NCBI GenBank assembly: GCA_907163375.1
Contig: CAJQUW010003042.1
Coordinates: forward strand, 62,001 to 126,000
Reading direction: 5' to 3'
DNA: 64,000 nt
Source: Prostheceraeus crozeri
Lineage: Eukaryota > Platyhelminthes > Polycladida > Euryleptidae
In this document: positions 43,365 through 55,234 of the stretch, piece after piece
How the letters are laid out: each line of letters starts with the position of its first letter
How positions within the stretch are numbered: the stretch's first letter is position 1
Notes under the pieces: model-generated
Database searches by the model: none
What the model was told of the DNA's origin: nothing
Seen by the model: the letters and a program-made list of their open reading frames with translations, nothing else
Made by a program: the position numbers and the translations under genes

Positions 43365-44669
43365 TTACGCGACTCTGTCAATTGGCAGGATCAAACCCTC
43401 ACCACCACACATCAGTTGTCAAGGCAATAATAATCAATAAATAAATAACACGTCACATGTAATTCAACATGTTGCATCGTTTCTTTACTTGCCCGATCGC
43501 GTTATTGCCGCAGACAATATCAGACGAAGCACAATCAAAACTGGATGTCCACAGCGGACAATTAACTGTCCAATTATCAGACAAAGCTATCCACATTTCC
43601 AATTTCGGACATGCGTATGAATCCCTTCACTGCCAGCAAATTTTGAATCAACACATCCTTGCATTCATAACACAAACAAGCGCCCTACTTCATCAGAATC
43701 TTCAGTTTCATGAAGTGATTCTGGAATCTGATTAATTATAAAGTAATCCGGATTCTCACCAAGTCTTGGTGGTCAATTCAATCTACTTTTAAGACGTCAG
43801 ATTGAGAAATAGTCGCACAAACCTGATGCAGAACAAAGTGAGAAAGATCAATTCATTTACAGCCCGAAATGATTGAATGCATCAACATTCATATGAAGTC
43901 GAAATGTGATGAGAATGATAAATTTCAATCTCCCCTTTCATTTCATCTGCAGCAACACTGATTCGAATCTTATCATTATGCACCTAACATTTTGAAATAC
44001 TTCTTAGGCGACTGAAGGAAAAATCACGACAAATAACACATGACACTTCTCAACATTTTGACATCTCACTGCTTCAGGCAGTATCTCAGCCATGTCACAG
44101 AAATAATTGAAGATTTTCAGAATAATTTCTCAGAGGCAACACATAATCCTCTTGTTTGTGTCAAATAAAGTCTCTAAACGGTCAGTTTCTTTCTTGAAGT
44201 GAATATTACAGTGCTGATATGCTGCTTGCTTATGCTGAAAATTCTGATTGATAGTGATAAACAGATGTAAAACTTTAGACATTATTGCAGACTTTCTCTC
44301 ATCATGTATCAACTCCTCATGGTGCATTACTTACATGAGCAGTCTCTCGAAGCTTAGGTATCACTAAAACATCTTCTTTCATGTCAGACGTTCAGGACGA
44401 ATAATACAGACAAGGACTTCTTAACGTTTATATTTGATAATGATTCGCGAACTTTATATCTACACATTTGATGTACTCGCAAGAGCTTCTTACACATGTA
44501 TTTCCTTTCATACCGCTACGAAACAATCTCTGTCGGAGTGTGCTCCCTCTATGTATTGCCACTTTGATTAAATCCCCATATGGTACTGAAACACATGACT
44601 TACACAATTTCACACAGTATGCTGTATTGTGCACCACATCCTTCAAAGAGGTATCAGGACTATTTCAAG
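43365..44669. other. Repeat flank, then no gene recognised
   Basis: The first ~65 bp (to about 43430) match 63212-63280 and belong to the tRNA-like repeat. Plus frame 43469-43735 (88 codons, for example DEAQSKLDVHSGQLTVQLSD) is moderately protein-like but has no recognised domain. The rest is ordinary. Confidence 0.35.
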
Positions 44670-44671
44670 TA

Positions 44672-45231
44672 CAGTCCGGCAGCTAGATCTGCGGGGAACG
44701 TAGACTGAAAATGAGGAAGTTAGAGAATGACGAGCAATGTGAACACCCTTTACGAAACTGCGTGTCTACCGAGTTCTACCTTGTTCTTCTTCTTGTCAGA
44801 CACGATCAAAGAAAAGCACATGTTAAAAAGCACCTACAGTCAAAATTTTTGATATGGAATGTCTTCAGGTCATTTCCTTTCATGCTCATGCAGCCCTTTC
44901 TATGAAGCTGAACACATTCAGATTTCGCAAGCTTCCCAAAATCATGCAGATCATAGGAATTGATTTAATGACATTCCATGTCATAGGTAATGGTTCTAGA
45001 CTAAGTATTTGTACCGTAGTGCGCGAAAACATAGAAAAATCATCATAATCAAAAAAACTGCAATCTGTGTCCCTTTGCATTAACATGTGCCTTTCTTTTA
45101 TTGTGCTTGACAAGAAGAGGAACCAGATAGAACTCGGCAGACGCGTAGATTCGTAGTAGGCATAGTGTGCACATCATTCTGTGAATTTTCGGCTCCGCTC
45201 CCTGCAGAAACTCGTTCTGGCTGCCGGACTG
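44672..45231. mobile_element. Fold-back element, family F copy 2 (intact ends)
   Basis: The ends are perfect inverted repeats CAGTCCGGCAGC, flanked by TA on each side (44670-44671 and 45232-45233). The arms contain the family words seen at 3943-4656: TTCTTGTCAGACACGATCAAAG, paired with its diverged complement around 45090; TCTACCGAGTTCTA; and the outer CAGAACGAGTTTCTGCAGGG, complete only in the right arm. The CAGT start and TA target indicate a Tc1/mariner-type origin. The minus and plus frames inside (44711-45113) are reading-through of the arms. Confidence 0.82.
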
Positions 45232-45233
45232 TA

Positions 45234-45766
45234 CGGTATATGTAAGAAAACCATTCTACAGATTTGTGAATTCCTTCGAAAATAAGTCAGCCCAATATCT
45301 CTAACTACTTTTGCTTTACATTTTTTGATTTTCCTCACTTAGCACATTATCTTTTCTTCATTGCAACTATTTCAATTTATCACAGTTAGCGTAAGCGACA
45401 GACCCTATGAAAGAGACCCTATGAGATTTGCCTGAGTTGTTGTCAGACAGTGCATATTAATTCAGCATCTACATTCTTAGATTGACGTTAGCGGGGTTCC
45501 TTAACGTGTCCACGCAAGAAGTTGTGAATGGGGACCTCACATCCGGACATTGCAAGCACTTGCATTAGATTTTCCTGCGGCGAATGGGTTTGAACAAAAA
45601 TATCCCAAATTTGCATGTTTAAGTAAAGCGGCGACTCTTATGGAATATCCGGATTAACCCAGTCTTATAAATTTCGGTGATTTACTTCTCATTTCAGCAT
45701 CATTTTGCGATTTGTCAATATTTATGTTTATCTTTTGATGAATGTTCAGAAACATTCAGAAATTGT
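45234..45766. other. No gene recognised
   Basis: Ordinary AT-rich spacer between fold-back F2 and family-A copy A4. Confidence 0.4.
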
Positions 45767-45774
45767 GTAAGAAC

Positions 45775-46270
45775 CACAGAATCAGACAGGTCGCTTCTTA
45801 GTCTGTTTGACTAGAAGGGAAACATTGGAACATGTAACGTTAATGAAATGGCACAATCCTTCTGACATAATACCATAGCAATCGAACAATGAGCAACCAG
45901 TTCAACATTAAAACTGTTATCAACCGGATCACACAGCAAAGAGACACAGATGATGTCAAATTCTACAGGGAAGTATGTGAACGATTTTTCGAGCGTTCGT
46001 TAAATTTTTAAATGATGATCGGAGGACCTAACATTATAGAGAAAACGTTTGCGCAATGATCTGAATTCTTCAAATCTGAAGGAATCGTGGCGATTGGAGC
46101 ATTTTGAAGGAATTCAGAGCAATCCGCAAGCGACGCACGACTATTTTTCCTATCTCTGTAAGGTATTGAAAATTTCTTTTTGCCCACTTATCAAGTTCCT
46201 GCATGTGCCATCGTTTTGAATGAGTTTGCACTTCTAGCAAAGTGATACGCTTAAGCAATCTAATTCTGTG
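45775..46270 (-). mobile_element. MITE family A, copy A4 (reverse orientation, internal deletion)
   Basis: Termini are CACAGAATCAGA and, reverse complemented, CACAGAATTAGA. Flanks GTAAGAAC (45767-45774) and GCAAGAAC (46271-46278) match at 7 of 8 bases. At 496 bp it is shorter than the other copies because a piece around 45910 (the AKLCKVSV-encoding part) is deleted. Minus-strand frame 46070-46366 runs across the left end of the family into flanking DNA and is not a gene. Confidence 0.85.
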
Positions 46271-46278
46271 GCAAGAAC

Positions 46279-48603
46279 ATTTAGACAATTTTGCATCAAT
46301 TTCTCTCAATCTAACTAATATTGAACTTGAAATATAATACAAGTGTTTACAACTGCTAGATAGCAAGTGGAAGAGTGTGGACTCAGAGCAGATGCTTCTC
46401 TAATAAAAAAAGAAATAAACTGGAAAATGAGACAAGATTCTTGATTCAGGGTCGAGAGCTGGTGGTTTGGGAGCCATTTTACGAAGTTAAGGACGTCAGC
46501 TGTTGTTTCACGCACTTGTATCGAATCTGAACATTAATTGTGGAAGAAAAACGCGTCTGGCTTGCATGAATAACTTAGAATCTCAACTCGGCTCCGTGTT
46601 TCTTCGGTTGGAAATTATTTATGTCCTTGGATATGACTTTCACTGTGCGGCGTGTGTTAGGTGCGTGCTAACTTTCTCAATGTAAACAACAATTGTTCCC
46701 TTTCTGAATGGAACTAAAAGAGACAGGCACATTGAATTCGATCAATTGATCCATTCTCATTGAGAACGGCGAATATTTTTCATCGCCATTTTGTGAGACT
46801 TTTACAGCTGATGTCGGAAAAAAGGCCAATTTTCTTGGCGTGTGTTTGTGGTTGGAAAATATTTGATTTCATGATGTTCAAGAGAATTTTGTTCTACCAA
46901 AGCATCGTGAAATGATTTCAATGACAGAACATTGAAGGAGAGAGTTGAACGAATAAGTGACACGCGAAGCCGAAATGAATGATATTATATAAAAACAAAG
47001 ACAGAGAATATCAGAAGGAATTATGATAACACAAATTTATTCTAAAATATATAATCCACTTAGGAGATGTCGTTATTCGGTTAAAGATAAAAGTTTTCTT
47101 ATTTGTTCTCATGAAACAATCTCAAATTATTCGGTTGGAGACAAACAAACACGCCAGTGAATGTTGACAGTTATGTGTTTGCGAGAAATCTCAACGACAA
47201 GGTTTTTTATTGCGTCTGTAGAATTTATTTAGAGACATATTTTCTTTCCCAACAATGTTGTTTCAAAGTTCGAGATTGATAAGCAGAATCGAAAACTGAT
47301 GATAAGTTCTTGATATCTGACTCAACACGATGAAAAAGTCCATGTGTGACTTTCCAGGCGATTGCATAAAATCTCTGATGAGGTAGGGTTGTTTAGTGCA
47401 AAGTCTGAGTTATCACAGATGCGAGTAATGCGAGTAATCAAAGATGACAAACAGGCTTGCACGTAAACTAAGGGAATATATTCGCATATTTTTTGAATCA
47501 TAAGGAATTTGTCTGAGTAAGGATAACGTGCAAGTTGCCGTAGAGGCCGACTGAGTAGGCTTGCATTTTTCATAACAAAATTGCTTTCTACGTTTGGGTG
47601 CATCTCAGTTACTAATGACGAATGACGAGTTGCTGCTATATATAATATTCATTGCATGCCTTTGATTACCATATGTCGATAGTCTATCTACTGACCGAGT
47701 CGATGAAAAATATTTCAAAATTGACAGGCTCTTTGATGTGCTCAGCTTCCCTTCTTTAGAGGTCGGATTGTTGGTACTAGATGCTTTGATTTTTATTAAG
47801 ATCACTAACAGTTTTCTTTATCGAAGGCTGATAATTTTCTCTCATTTGATTAGACTATTGCATACTGATCTCAGACTCCATTGCACTTGAAGAAGCCATT
47901 GTTCGGAACAGATATCTTAAATACATTTACACGTACCTAAAATGTCCGTCAGTGTATCAGCAAATCAAACTAACCTACAACAAAAAAGCTTTTCAATACT
48001 ATTCACTGTAGACTGCAAGAAGTTAAAATGCTGTTAATATTTGCGGCTAGAATAAAATTCATAAATAAAAATATCCGGTTAGAAATAAGTCGCTTTTCTG
48101 TGTTTGGCTGATTGCAGCCAATATGTCATAAATTTAGGTGACATTTTCTGTGATGTTCTACAGTTAATTGAACAGTTTTAATGGTGTGCACTTCTTGGTA
48201 TCACATTCTCATCGATCATTTAGTAGAAGAAATACAAAAAAATAAATGGCAGGATGAAATCAGATAGCTTAATATTCTTAATTTGAATAATCAGATGAGA
48301 AGACATCTCTTTGAAATGAACATTGTCACCAGTTAGTAAGATGCATTGGTTTATTTCAGCGATTGAGCTACACATGCAGGAGAATGGACCATGCGTGCTG
48401 TACGTAGATAGTGCACGCGAATTGAATTGACAAAGATGCTTAATTTTTGCAAGAGATTGACAAAAATTTCCGATTTTATAACTATAATGTGCACCTGAAA
48501 AGATGCCTACGTACTGCGTTCCTTCGTGTCTCATCAAATTTTCCATTCAAGTTTCAAAACAGTAAAATTACAATTAGCATGAAAGGCTTGTCGTAATACT
48601 TTG
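46279..48603. other. No gene recognised
   Basis: Minus frames 47322-47603 (93 codons) and 48220-48546 (108 codons) are the longest. I could not assign either one. No repeat ends were found. Confidence 0.35.
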
Positions 48604-48916
48604 AATATCTAAAGAGAATGACAATTATTAAGTCAGACCTTTGTTGTCAATCTACAGTGTGACGTAGTCGGATGACATGCTGATGTGCTGTCTCGATACA
48701 ACATGAATGCTGGCAGCGTTCTGTCAATAATAATAGGACAATAGGCTGTCGCTATGACGTAGAGATGACGTCTGCCTTCACATGCATTCCTCTAGAGACG
48801 TCAGCGTGGCCTAGTGAAGAAGGTGCGACTTCGGTTCGATTCCTCGGTCGGGCGAGTGCGGTCTGGTAATCAAGGGTCTTGCATTGACTTATTAGATGTC
48901 ATTCTCTTTAAATATT
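48604..48916. mobile_element. Fold-back MITE enclosing Pol III-like boxes
   Basis: 32-bp ends at 48604-48635 and 48885-48916 are inverted repeats with about 28 matching positions (core word TAAAGAGAATGACA). Between them, 48797-48850 reads like a tRNA head: A-box-like GCGTGGCCTAGTG and B-box-like CGGTTCGATTCCTCGG. Length is 313 bp with no protein. It may be a MITE that captured a SINE head, or a tRNA-type repeat whose ends happen to be inverted. Confidence 0.6.
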
Positions 48917-51900
48917 ACAATTGCGATGTGAAATGGAGATTTGACATCCGCTGAGTGATGTCAAAGCGGAGTGCATTGTATCACGTAGGCCTAATCTGGC
49001 ATTTCTTTAAATCAGACAATCTTTTCTAATGTTTTCTTGTTAGCTGTATTCCTATTGGTTCGTAGTAAGTGTTAAAACAATCAAAAAAAGCAAGGTATTA
49101 CAGAATTCTGCAAGCATTTTCCTGTGCAAAATGCCTTGCTGGTGATGTTATCTGCTTCCTATTTGCATTGAAATATAGTAGAACTAATGATCATTCTCGG
49201 ACCTTTGAATGAAAATTTAATGCAGTGTTTTTGTGGTTAAAATTCATTGAACTTTCGCAAAAGGTCACCGCGATGTGACAGAGAGAAGCGGACCTCATTC
49301 AAGGTGCTATCTACACAATCCGAGATGTCAATATTGCAATGTATTCCTGATAATGTAGAAGTCATTGAATGTCTGAAATTGCACTATGATAGACATCACA
49401 GAAATTTGCGAGGATCATCCAGTTCTTTTGCGTTTTTATAAATGTTCTGATGTTTCTCCGACGAAGTAGAACATGATATCTGTCTATGAATGTGAGATAT
49501 CACAGAAGACACGCCGTTCAGTAGAGGGTCACATGACACAAGTTCATGGTATAGCAAGTATAATTCGTAGTATTTATAATAGAATAGTTGTGATATTGCT
49601 ACTGCTGGGAATTGATCGTCAATAAATACATATAGCTAATAAAGATAAAATCAGTAATTAATAAAATCAAAATCAGCCAGCTCTTGTACTGTTGAGTTTA
49701 CAGTGCACAAAGCAGAATATTTCACTTGTGAGGTTATATAGATGCCGTGAAGGAATAATAATGAATCATATTGAATGTTCCATAATCCATTGTGTATTAT
49801 TTTGTGACTAAAATTATAAAATATTATCTGCCATTCATGCTTAGACAGAGATTTTACGTTAGAGCCATGCACCACCTGTGGTTGAAGCAATAGGGCGTCT
49901 GCCTAAATTCAGGATGCATGATGAGAGCTAATATCACCTTTATAAACTTACGTAATAGTGATAAAAATGTCAACAATACGTGATAAATATAATAGAAAAT
50001 ATTCTTCCAGATGGGATTCAAAGCAATCTAAGTTTCGGAAGTTCTTCATCTGTATTCAAAATTTAAATGCTAAAATGAGGGCACAAGCTTTCGGAGGCGT
50101 CTGCACCACTCCCTAGTCATGTGAAAAGTGACACATTGAAAGTGTTCTACACTTGCTGATCTGCAATTGGTCATTGACACGCTCATTACAACAGACTCTA
50201 ATGGACAAAATTACCAGTACGTGTACAAAGTGCTACTCATGACAAACATGTTTTCCAAAACTACTGTAAATATTGTTTTTAACTCTTGCAAAACTACAGA
50301 GAGTCTACGTTATTTTTACGTGTACAAAGCTATAAACATGTTATATTGCTGTGGGACAGTAATATAATAAACAGATAATGCATAGCTACTTAAGATTATA
50401 GTGAAATTTTGAACAGGAATGTTACCCGATTACTGCATTTAGACTTCATCATTCACTAATAATTTCTTGCATTTGATCAGTTTTACAATGCTTTACCCTT
50501 ATGAGCAATAACTATCTTGTAACTGTCACATGACATACGACGTATGTCTGGGTCTGTTTTGTTGCTTATTCCTGCTCCAATCAAATTCAATTACTGTCGC
50601 AAGATGTAGTTTCTATACTTGGATATGAAGAAAAGCATGATGGATGAACATAGCTGAAAACTGAAACGACGCGAGGCGCAAATTCATTCACCAAATAGCT
50701 AGCGGTTCATTATACAGATAAATAATTAGTAAACTGGTAGCACCATACTACAGCTGTCATTGATTGAGTTTTTGACTGGTAATCGAAGCGAACTTAACCT
50801 GTATCTGAATGTGCGAGTAACTTACTTTTTCGTATAAGCTTGCACAAATTCTGCATGCTATGAAGCGAATGTAATGTGCTCGATACAGTTAAAGGTTCGG
50901 GATCCTGATAGGCATCAACAAGGGAACCCCTTACAATCACTGTGTCAAATATCTCCAAAATCTGTGCAAGTCGTTAAGAACGATGTTTTGTAGGAAGAGT
51001 GGGGTGCTTCCAGACAGTGATGAAAATGCATTACGTGATGAATGACACCTCCCACTTTGATAAAATGTTTTAGGATCGGTGCTCTAAATAGCATCATGTG
51101 GGAGGTCCTCAAAAGTATCCAATTTATCATTTAAGATGAGCGAGAAAAACTACAAGATTGATTATGACAAATGTGATTCCACCTTGATGATATAATGAAT
51201 GTGTTGATATTGCACGATGAATTGCTGAAAATAATGTTTCAAACACATTCTTAAGTCGATTTGAGGATTTTCATGAAGTTTTCGTTTCTTCAGTTGATAA
51301 CTTCTGTACTGGCATTAAATAGTGCTTTACTGAGAATGTGTGTGTGTCTTGTGTTCTTGTCTTCTGCTAGTTTTCCTGTGCTTATCGGGATTATGAATGC
51401 AACCTCTGACCTTCCAACGCACTATGTCATCTGCAACCTGCGAGCTTCCCAAAAATAATGGAATAAGGTGTCGTTAATGTCATTTCGCATCAATAAGTAT
51501 GGATGGACTTCCTTCATTTTCTGAATCAACGCAAGTTTGAAGAGCGTGGGATAAAACGGTGAAACCATCGTTGTTCAGCTGTGAGTTTTAACACAAATCC
51601 ATTATCTAAATTAATATCCATAAAATTCTTGTCCGGAGGATCAGTCAAAAAAAAATATCCTCTCATGCATTCATATTTACACATACTTTTATCTTTATCA
51701 CTATCCGGAAACCAGCGTATGAGGGCATGGAATGATAGTAATAAACACTATTCATCTAATCGACAGTCAGCATTTATCAGTGGAAAAAGTCACCTGATTA
51801 GATTACCGCTACAACTGGCCAGGCGACTTAAGTCAGTGAATATAGTCGTGAAAATTCAGATATTTTGTAATCACATATTTTCCCGTAGTAATGCACAAAT

Positions 51901-52702
51901 AAATAATAACTTTTGTAATTTAACAGGCTATTTGAAACTTCAAAAAGTCTTGGATATCTTTAAAGTTTCATTCTTCTTTAGCTAGACTTGTGGACTATCA
52001 GTTCACAAAGCGATTGGAATGGCTACTTTACAAAGAAGACCTTCAGGACTTAATGCATTTATGTATTCACATATTCATGAGTGTAATTTGAATTGTGCTC
52101 ACTGTAACTCACAAATCAGCTTTGTTGGATTTTTGCATTTTTACATCATTATTGGGAATATATGAATATTATATATAATATATAAATTATATAATGAAAG
52201 GCTCTCCAAATCTAAATGAAGAAAAATTTCAAAATAATAAAATATTATAGATAACATTATATAGATATTAATTATTACAGATAATAAAAAAATAAAATTT
52301 GCTACAGAATGAGTTATTGCAAATGAATACTGACATTGGATGCACGCTGACTAACATGCAGTATTGCGATTTGGAGGACTGCTTTCGGAATAAAGGAGAG
52401 GGTGTTTCAGAACGTTTTTGTCTCTGCTTTCTTTGTAACAAGGAGTCGTGTGGAAGACTCATTTTCATGTACTGTACAAGTAAGAAAGAATGGTCCTTTG
52501 ATGACAACGTAGATGTATTTCAACTTAATATCAGCTTCTAACTTGGAATTGATGCTTTGCCTATCATCGATGTGCAAATCAGAGAGAGGCGTTCGGAATG
52601 TGCAAGAATCACCTTCACTGTTGTTACTGAGTAAGTAGGGTTGTCAGCCGATATTTCACTTGTCATTTTTCTATGAAAGTCGTCTTGTATATCTCCAATT
52701 CC
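48917..52702. other. No gene recognised; very AT-rich patch 52150-52300
   Basis: I see no supported gene. 52160-52290 is almost pure A/T with TATA-type words. Plus frame 51581-51985 (134 codons) is Ser/Leu/Lys-rich, contains runs of Lys and Leu-Ser and no motif I recognise. Confidence 0.35.
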
Positions 52703-52744
52703 AAATTAGACGACCTTAATTTCATGATTAAGGCCGTCTAATTT
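52703..52744. repeat. 18-bp-stem hairpin
   Basis: AAATTAGACGACCTTAAT and ATTAAGGCCGTCTAATTT pair with one mismatch around a 6-base loop TTCATG. It is an isolated hairpin, possibly the remnant of a small palindromic MITE. Confidence 0.75.
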
Positions 52745-53480
52745 GCTATGTAATACCATTGAGGTAGGAGCATTTCGAGCACTTCGAGCATTCCGGATTC
52801 CCAGTGAAAATGGCATTGAGGCAATTCCTATGACCTGTACTTTGGACTCGTAGAGATCTCAAGTTTGACATGCTTTAGTGCTCTGAGCTGCATGGGCTAT
52901 GTAGAAAATTATCATAGATCTACAGATCAAAATGTTGGATTTTTGACGTCATAGATTTGAGGTTCAGCAGCAATGCATAAATTGCCCTTCAAATGATCAG
53001 CCTAAATCGTCTGGTGCTATAGAAATAACTATTCTAATTTTATTCAAAACAGAACAACATGCATCACAGTTAGCAAGCAATGTTCTAAAAGGTGACAAAA
53101 AGCTATAAAAAATCGTGAAAAGAAGAAAACAAAAAAGAAAGCCGTCAAGAAAAGGTTCTGACCGATTGTTCGATCTCTGATCGCCCAACAGAGGCAGCAT
53201 TTCGCTTGATGATGGCTTGCGCACTTGCCCGCTATGCGCCGAAGATTTAGGCTGTCATTTGAAAGTTAATATATCTTCATTCATACATTTCAAGAAGCAG
53301 ATTTCCAGCATAATATTGCAGCTCTTTGCATTTTTATCAGTGCATTTAGAAAGTGGTTCTTGCACGGACAATCTGTGTATTGAATGTAGCTATTGAGCCA
53401 TATCCTCGCACTAGTGCCAAGAACTCGGTATCATGCAGAAAATATAATGCCGCATAGCTTGGCGTGCCTCCACCTGTCAT
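52745..53480. other. No gene recognised
   Basis: Minus frame 52997-53224 is Phe/Leu-rich with no motif. No other feature. Confidence 0.4.
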
Positions 53481-53556
53481 TGAACTCATTTTCTATGTTA
53501 CTCAAAGCACTCGACGCTTCGCGTCTCTTGATTCAAATAACATAGACAGTTCGTTC
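53481..53556. repeat. Small fold-back around GACGCTTCGCGTC
   Basis: Outer words TGAAC...TCTATGTTA and TAACATAGA...GTTCA pair across 76 bp, and the centre GACGC-TTC-GCGTC is a perfect small hairpin. Confidence 0.55.
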
Positions 53557-54887
53557 AACTATGGTGAAAGCACTGAAATCTATGCGGTAATAAATATTTC
53601 TAGTCCTGAAAAGTGAAATATTATGGAAGCATTTGAAATTCTAAATTCATCATCCACTGAAAATCATATCATGTCCAGTCTTAACAATTCCATGGGCTTA
53701 CTCTATCTGTCGAATCTTCAGCTATCTGTGGCTGTTTGAACTGAAATGTACAGACAAAATAAATCGAATTGGGCTCTGGTTCAAGGCGTGGTGAACTCAA
53801 AAAGTTACAGTGTTATCTGCTTGAGTTGAAACTTTGCTTAAGTACATCAAACTTGAAGATTGAAAAAATGATACACATCGATTCAATTAGGAAGATTTTT
53901 ATCGATTTTTAGTCTTCAAAAATGACAAGGCCTTAAAGAGTGCTGTCAAGAATTAATTTGGCTTCTTTATTCTTCAGAATATTCACTTATCAATTTTGAG
54001 AACACGGCTGCAGGTGCATAAAATGCAAAAACCTACACAATAAGTCTTCTTGTGGAGAACGATGCGTCAACATAATTGAGGGTGTGTTTGGAAAAAACAG
54101 ATGCTCTTCCTGTATAATGCTCATCACTACCTTCAACTTTAGTTCTCAAGGATCAAAGGGATATGGAAAACCTGTCTAGAAGAAAGACTTTCAACAAATT
54201 CTCAGTTTGAGGTGCATGACAGACACTGCAGTACTCAAGGCTTGAATTTAAGAATAGAAAACATGTATGATCGGAGGCGGATCACGACTGTACAGTTGTT
54301 GATGTTGCAACGGTTGATTAGTTATCATTTTGTAAGAGAATTTGACCGCCAAGATCTTTGTGGAAATAGCACCATTATTCCCAAAGATTTGAAAGAGGTC
54401 AGTTCTTCATCACTTCCGCTTCGTTTCATAGTTTAGGATGGAGCTCACATCCAATTGCGTACGAGAAAAAATGAAACAAGGAAAGATCTGAACAATTATT
54501 AACAATAAAGAAAACATCTTCCAGCAGTCTTGGCTACAATAAAAATTCAGTTGACTATAAAAAAATAAAATATACTTGTGCTTATACAATAAACACATGC
54601 ATAATTATGCACAATCACACGGGCACATCAGCAAGATAGCCGACTGCTTGCGTATCGTTTCTTCTCTAATTTCTTGGCCGATCAGAATTCAGTGGATCCA
54701 CATCCAATGCGTGCACACATAGCCTATAAAATACTTGAAAATGATGGAAAACAATCTAATAATGCTAGTAGAGGCTTATATACTTGCATAATTCAAGTGC
54801 AATATATAATTTCAAGTGGGCTGCCTGCAGGCTACTCAATTTTGCCACTGATCTCAGATTGAGTACCGCTACGTTTCTGAGCATCAA
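53557..54887. other. No gene recognised
   Basis: Frames 54212-54436 (+) and 54410-54598 (-) are unassigned. No repeat ends were found. Confidence 0.4.
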
Positions 54888-55200
54888 CAGTTCGGCCGCC
54901 AGAGCGAGTTTCTGCAAGGGAAGCAATGCCAAAAAATGGCTGCTACCTATGGCTACTACAAATCTACACGTCTACCATGTTCTAGTTCCTGTTTATGTCA
55001 GGAAGTGTCAACGAAAAGCAAATATTAATCCAATGTGATTGTCGGCAAAATGACTCTGATTAGGTGACAATTACCAAGTCTAGAGCCCTAATTTTTGGCA
55101 TGGAAAGTGTTCAGGTCATTTTCTATCATATTCATGGATTTCTGTCTATGAATATAAACACATTCAGATTCAGGAAGCCTCCAAATATCGGCAAGCATAA
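54888..55200 (+). mobile_element. Fold-back family F, partial copy 3
   Basis: One arm only. It begins CAGTTCGGCCGCCAGAGCGA and continues with family words: CTACTACAAATCTACACGTC, CTAATTTTTGGCATGGAAAG and CAGGTCATTTTCTAT. The opposite arm is missing; the sequence loses similarity shortly before element D starts at 55235, suggesting truncation by later events. No TA precedes the left end. Confidence 0.7.
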
Positions 55201-55234
55201 CTTCTCACTTTTTCCCTCGGTGTACAATATACTA

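Noticed and set aside
51581..51985. 134-codon plus frame as a gene
   Set aside because: The composition is typical of a chance frame and there is no motif or splice context.
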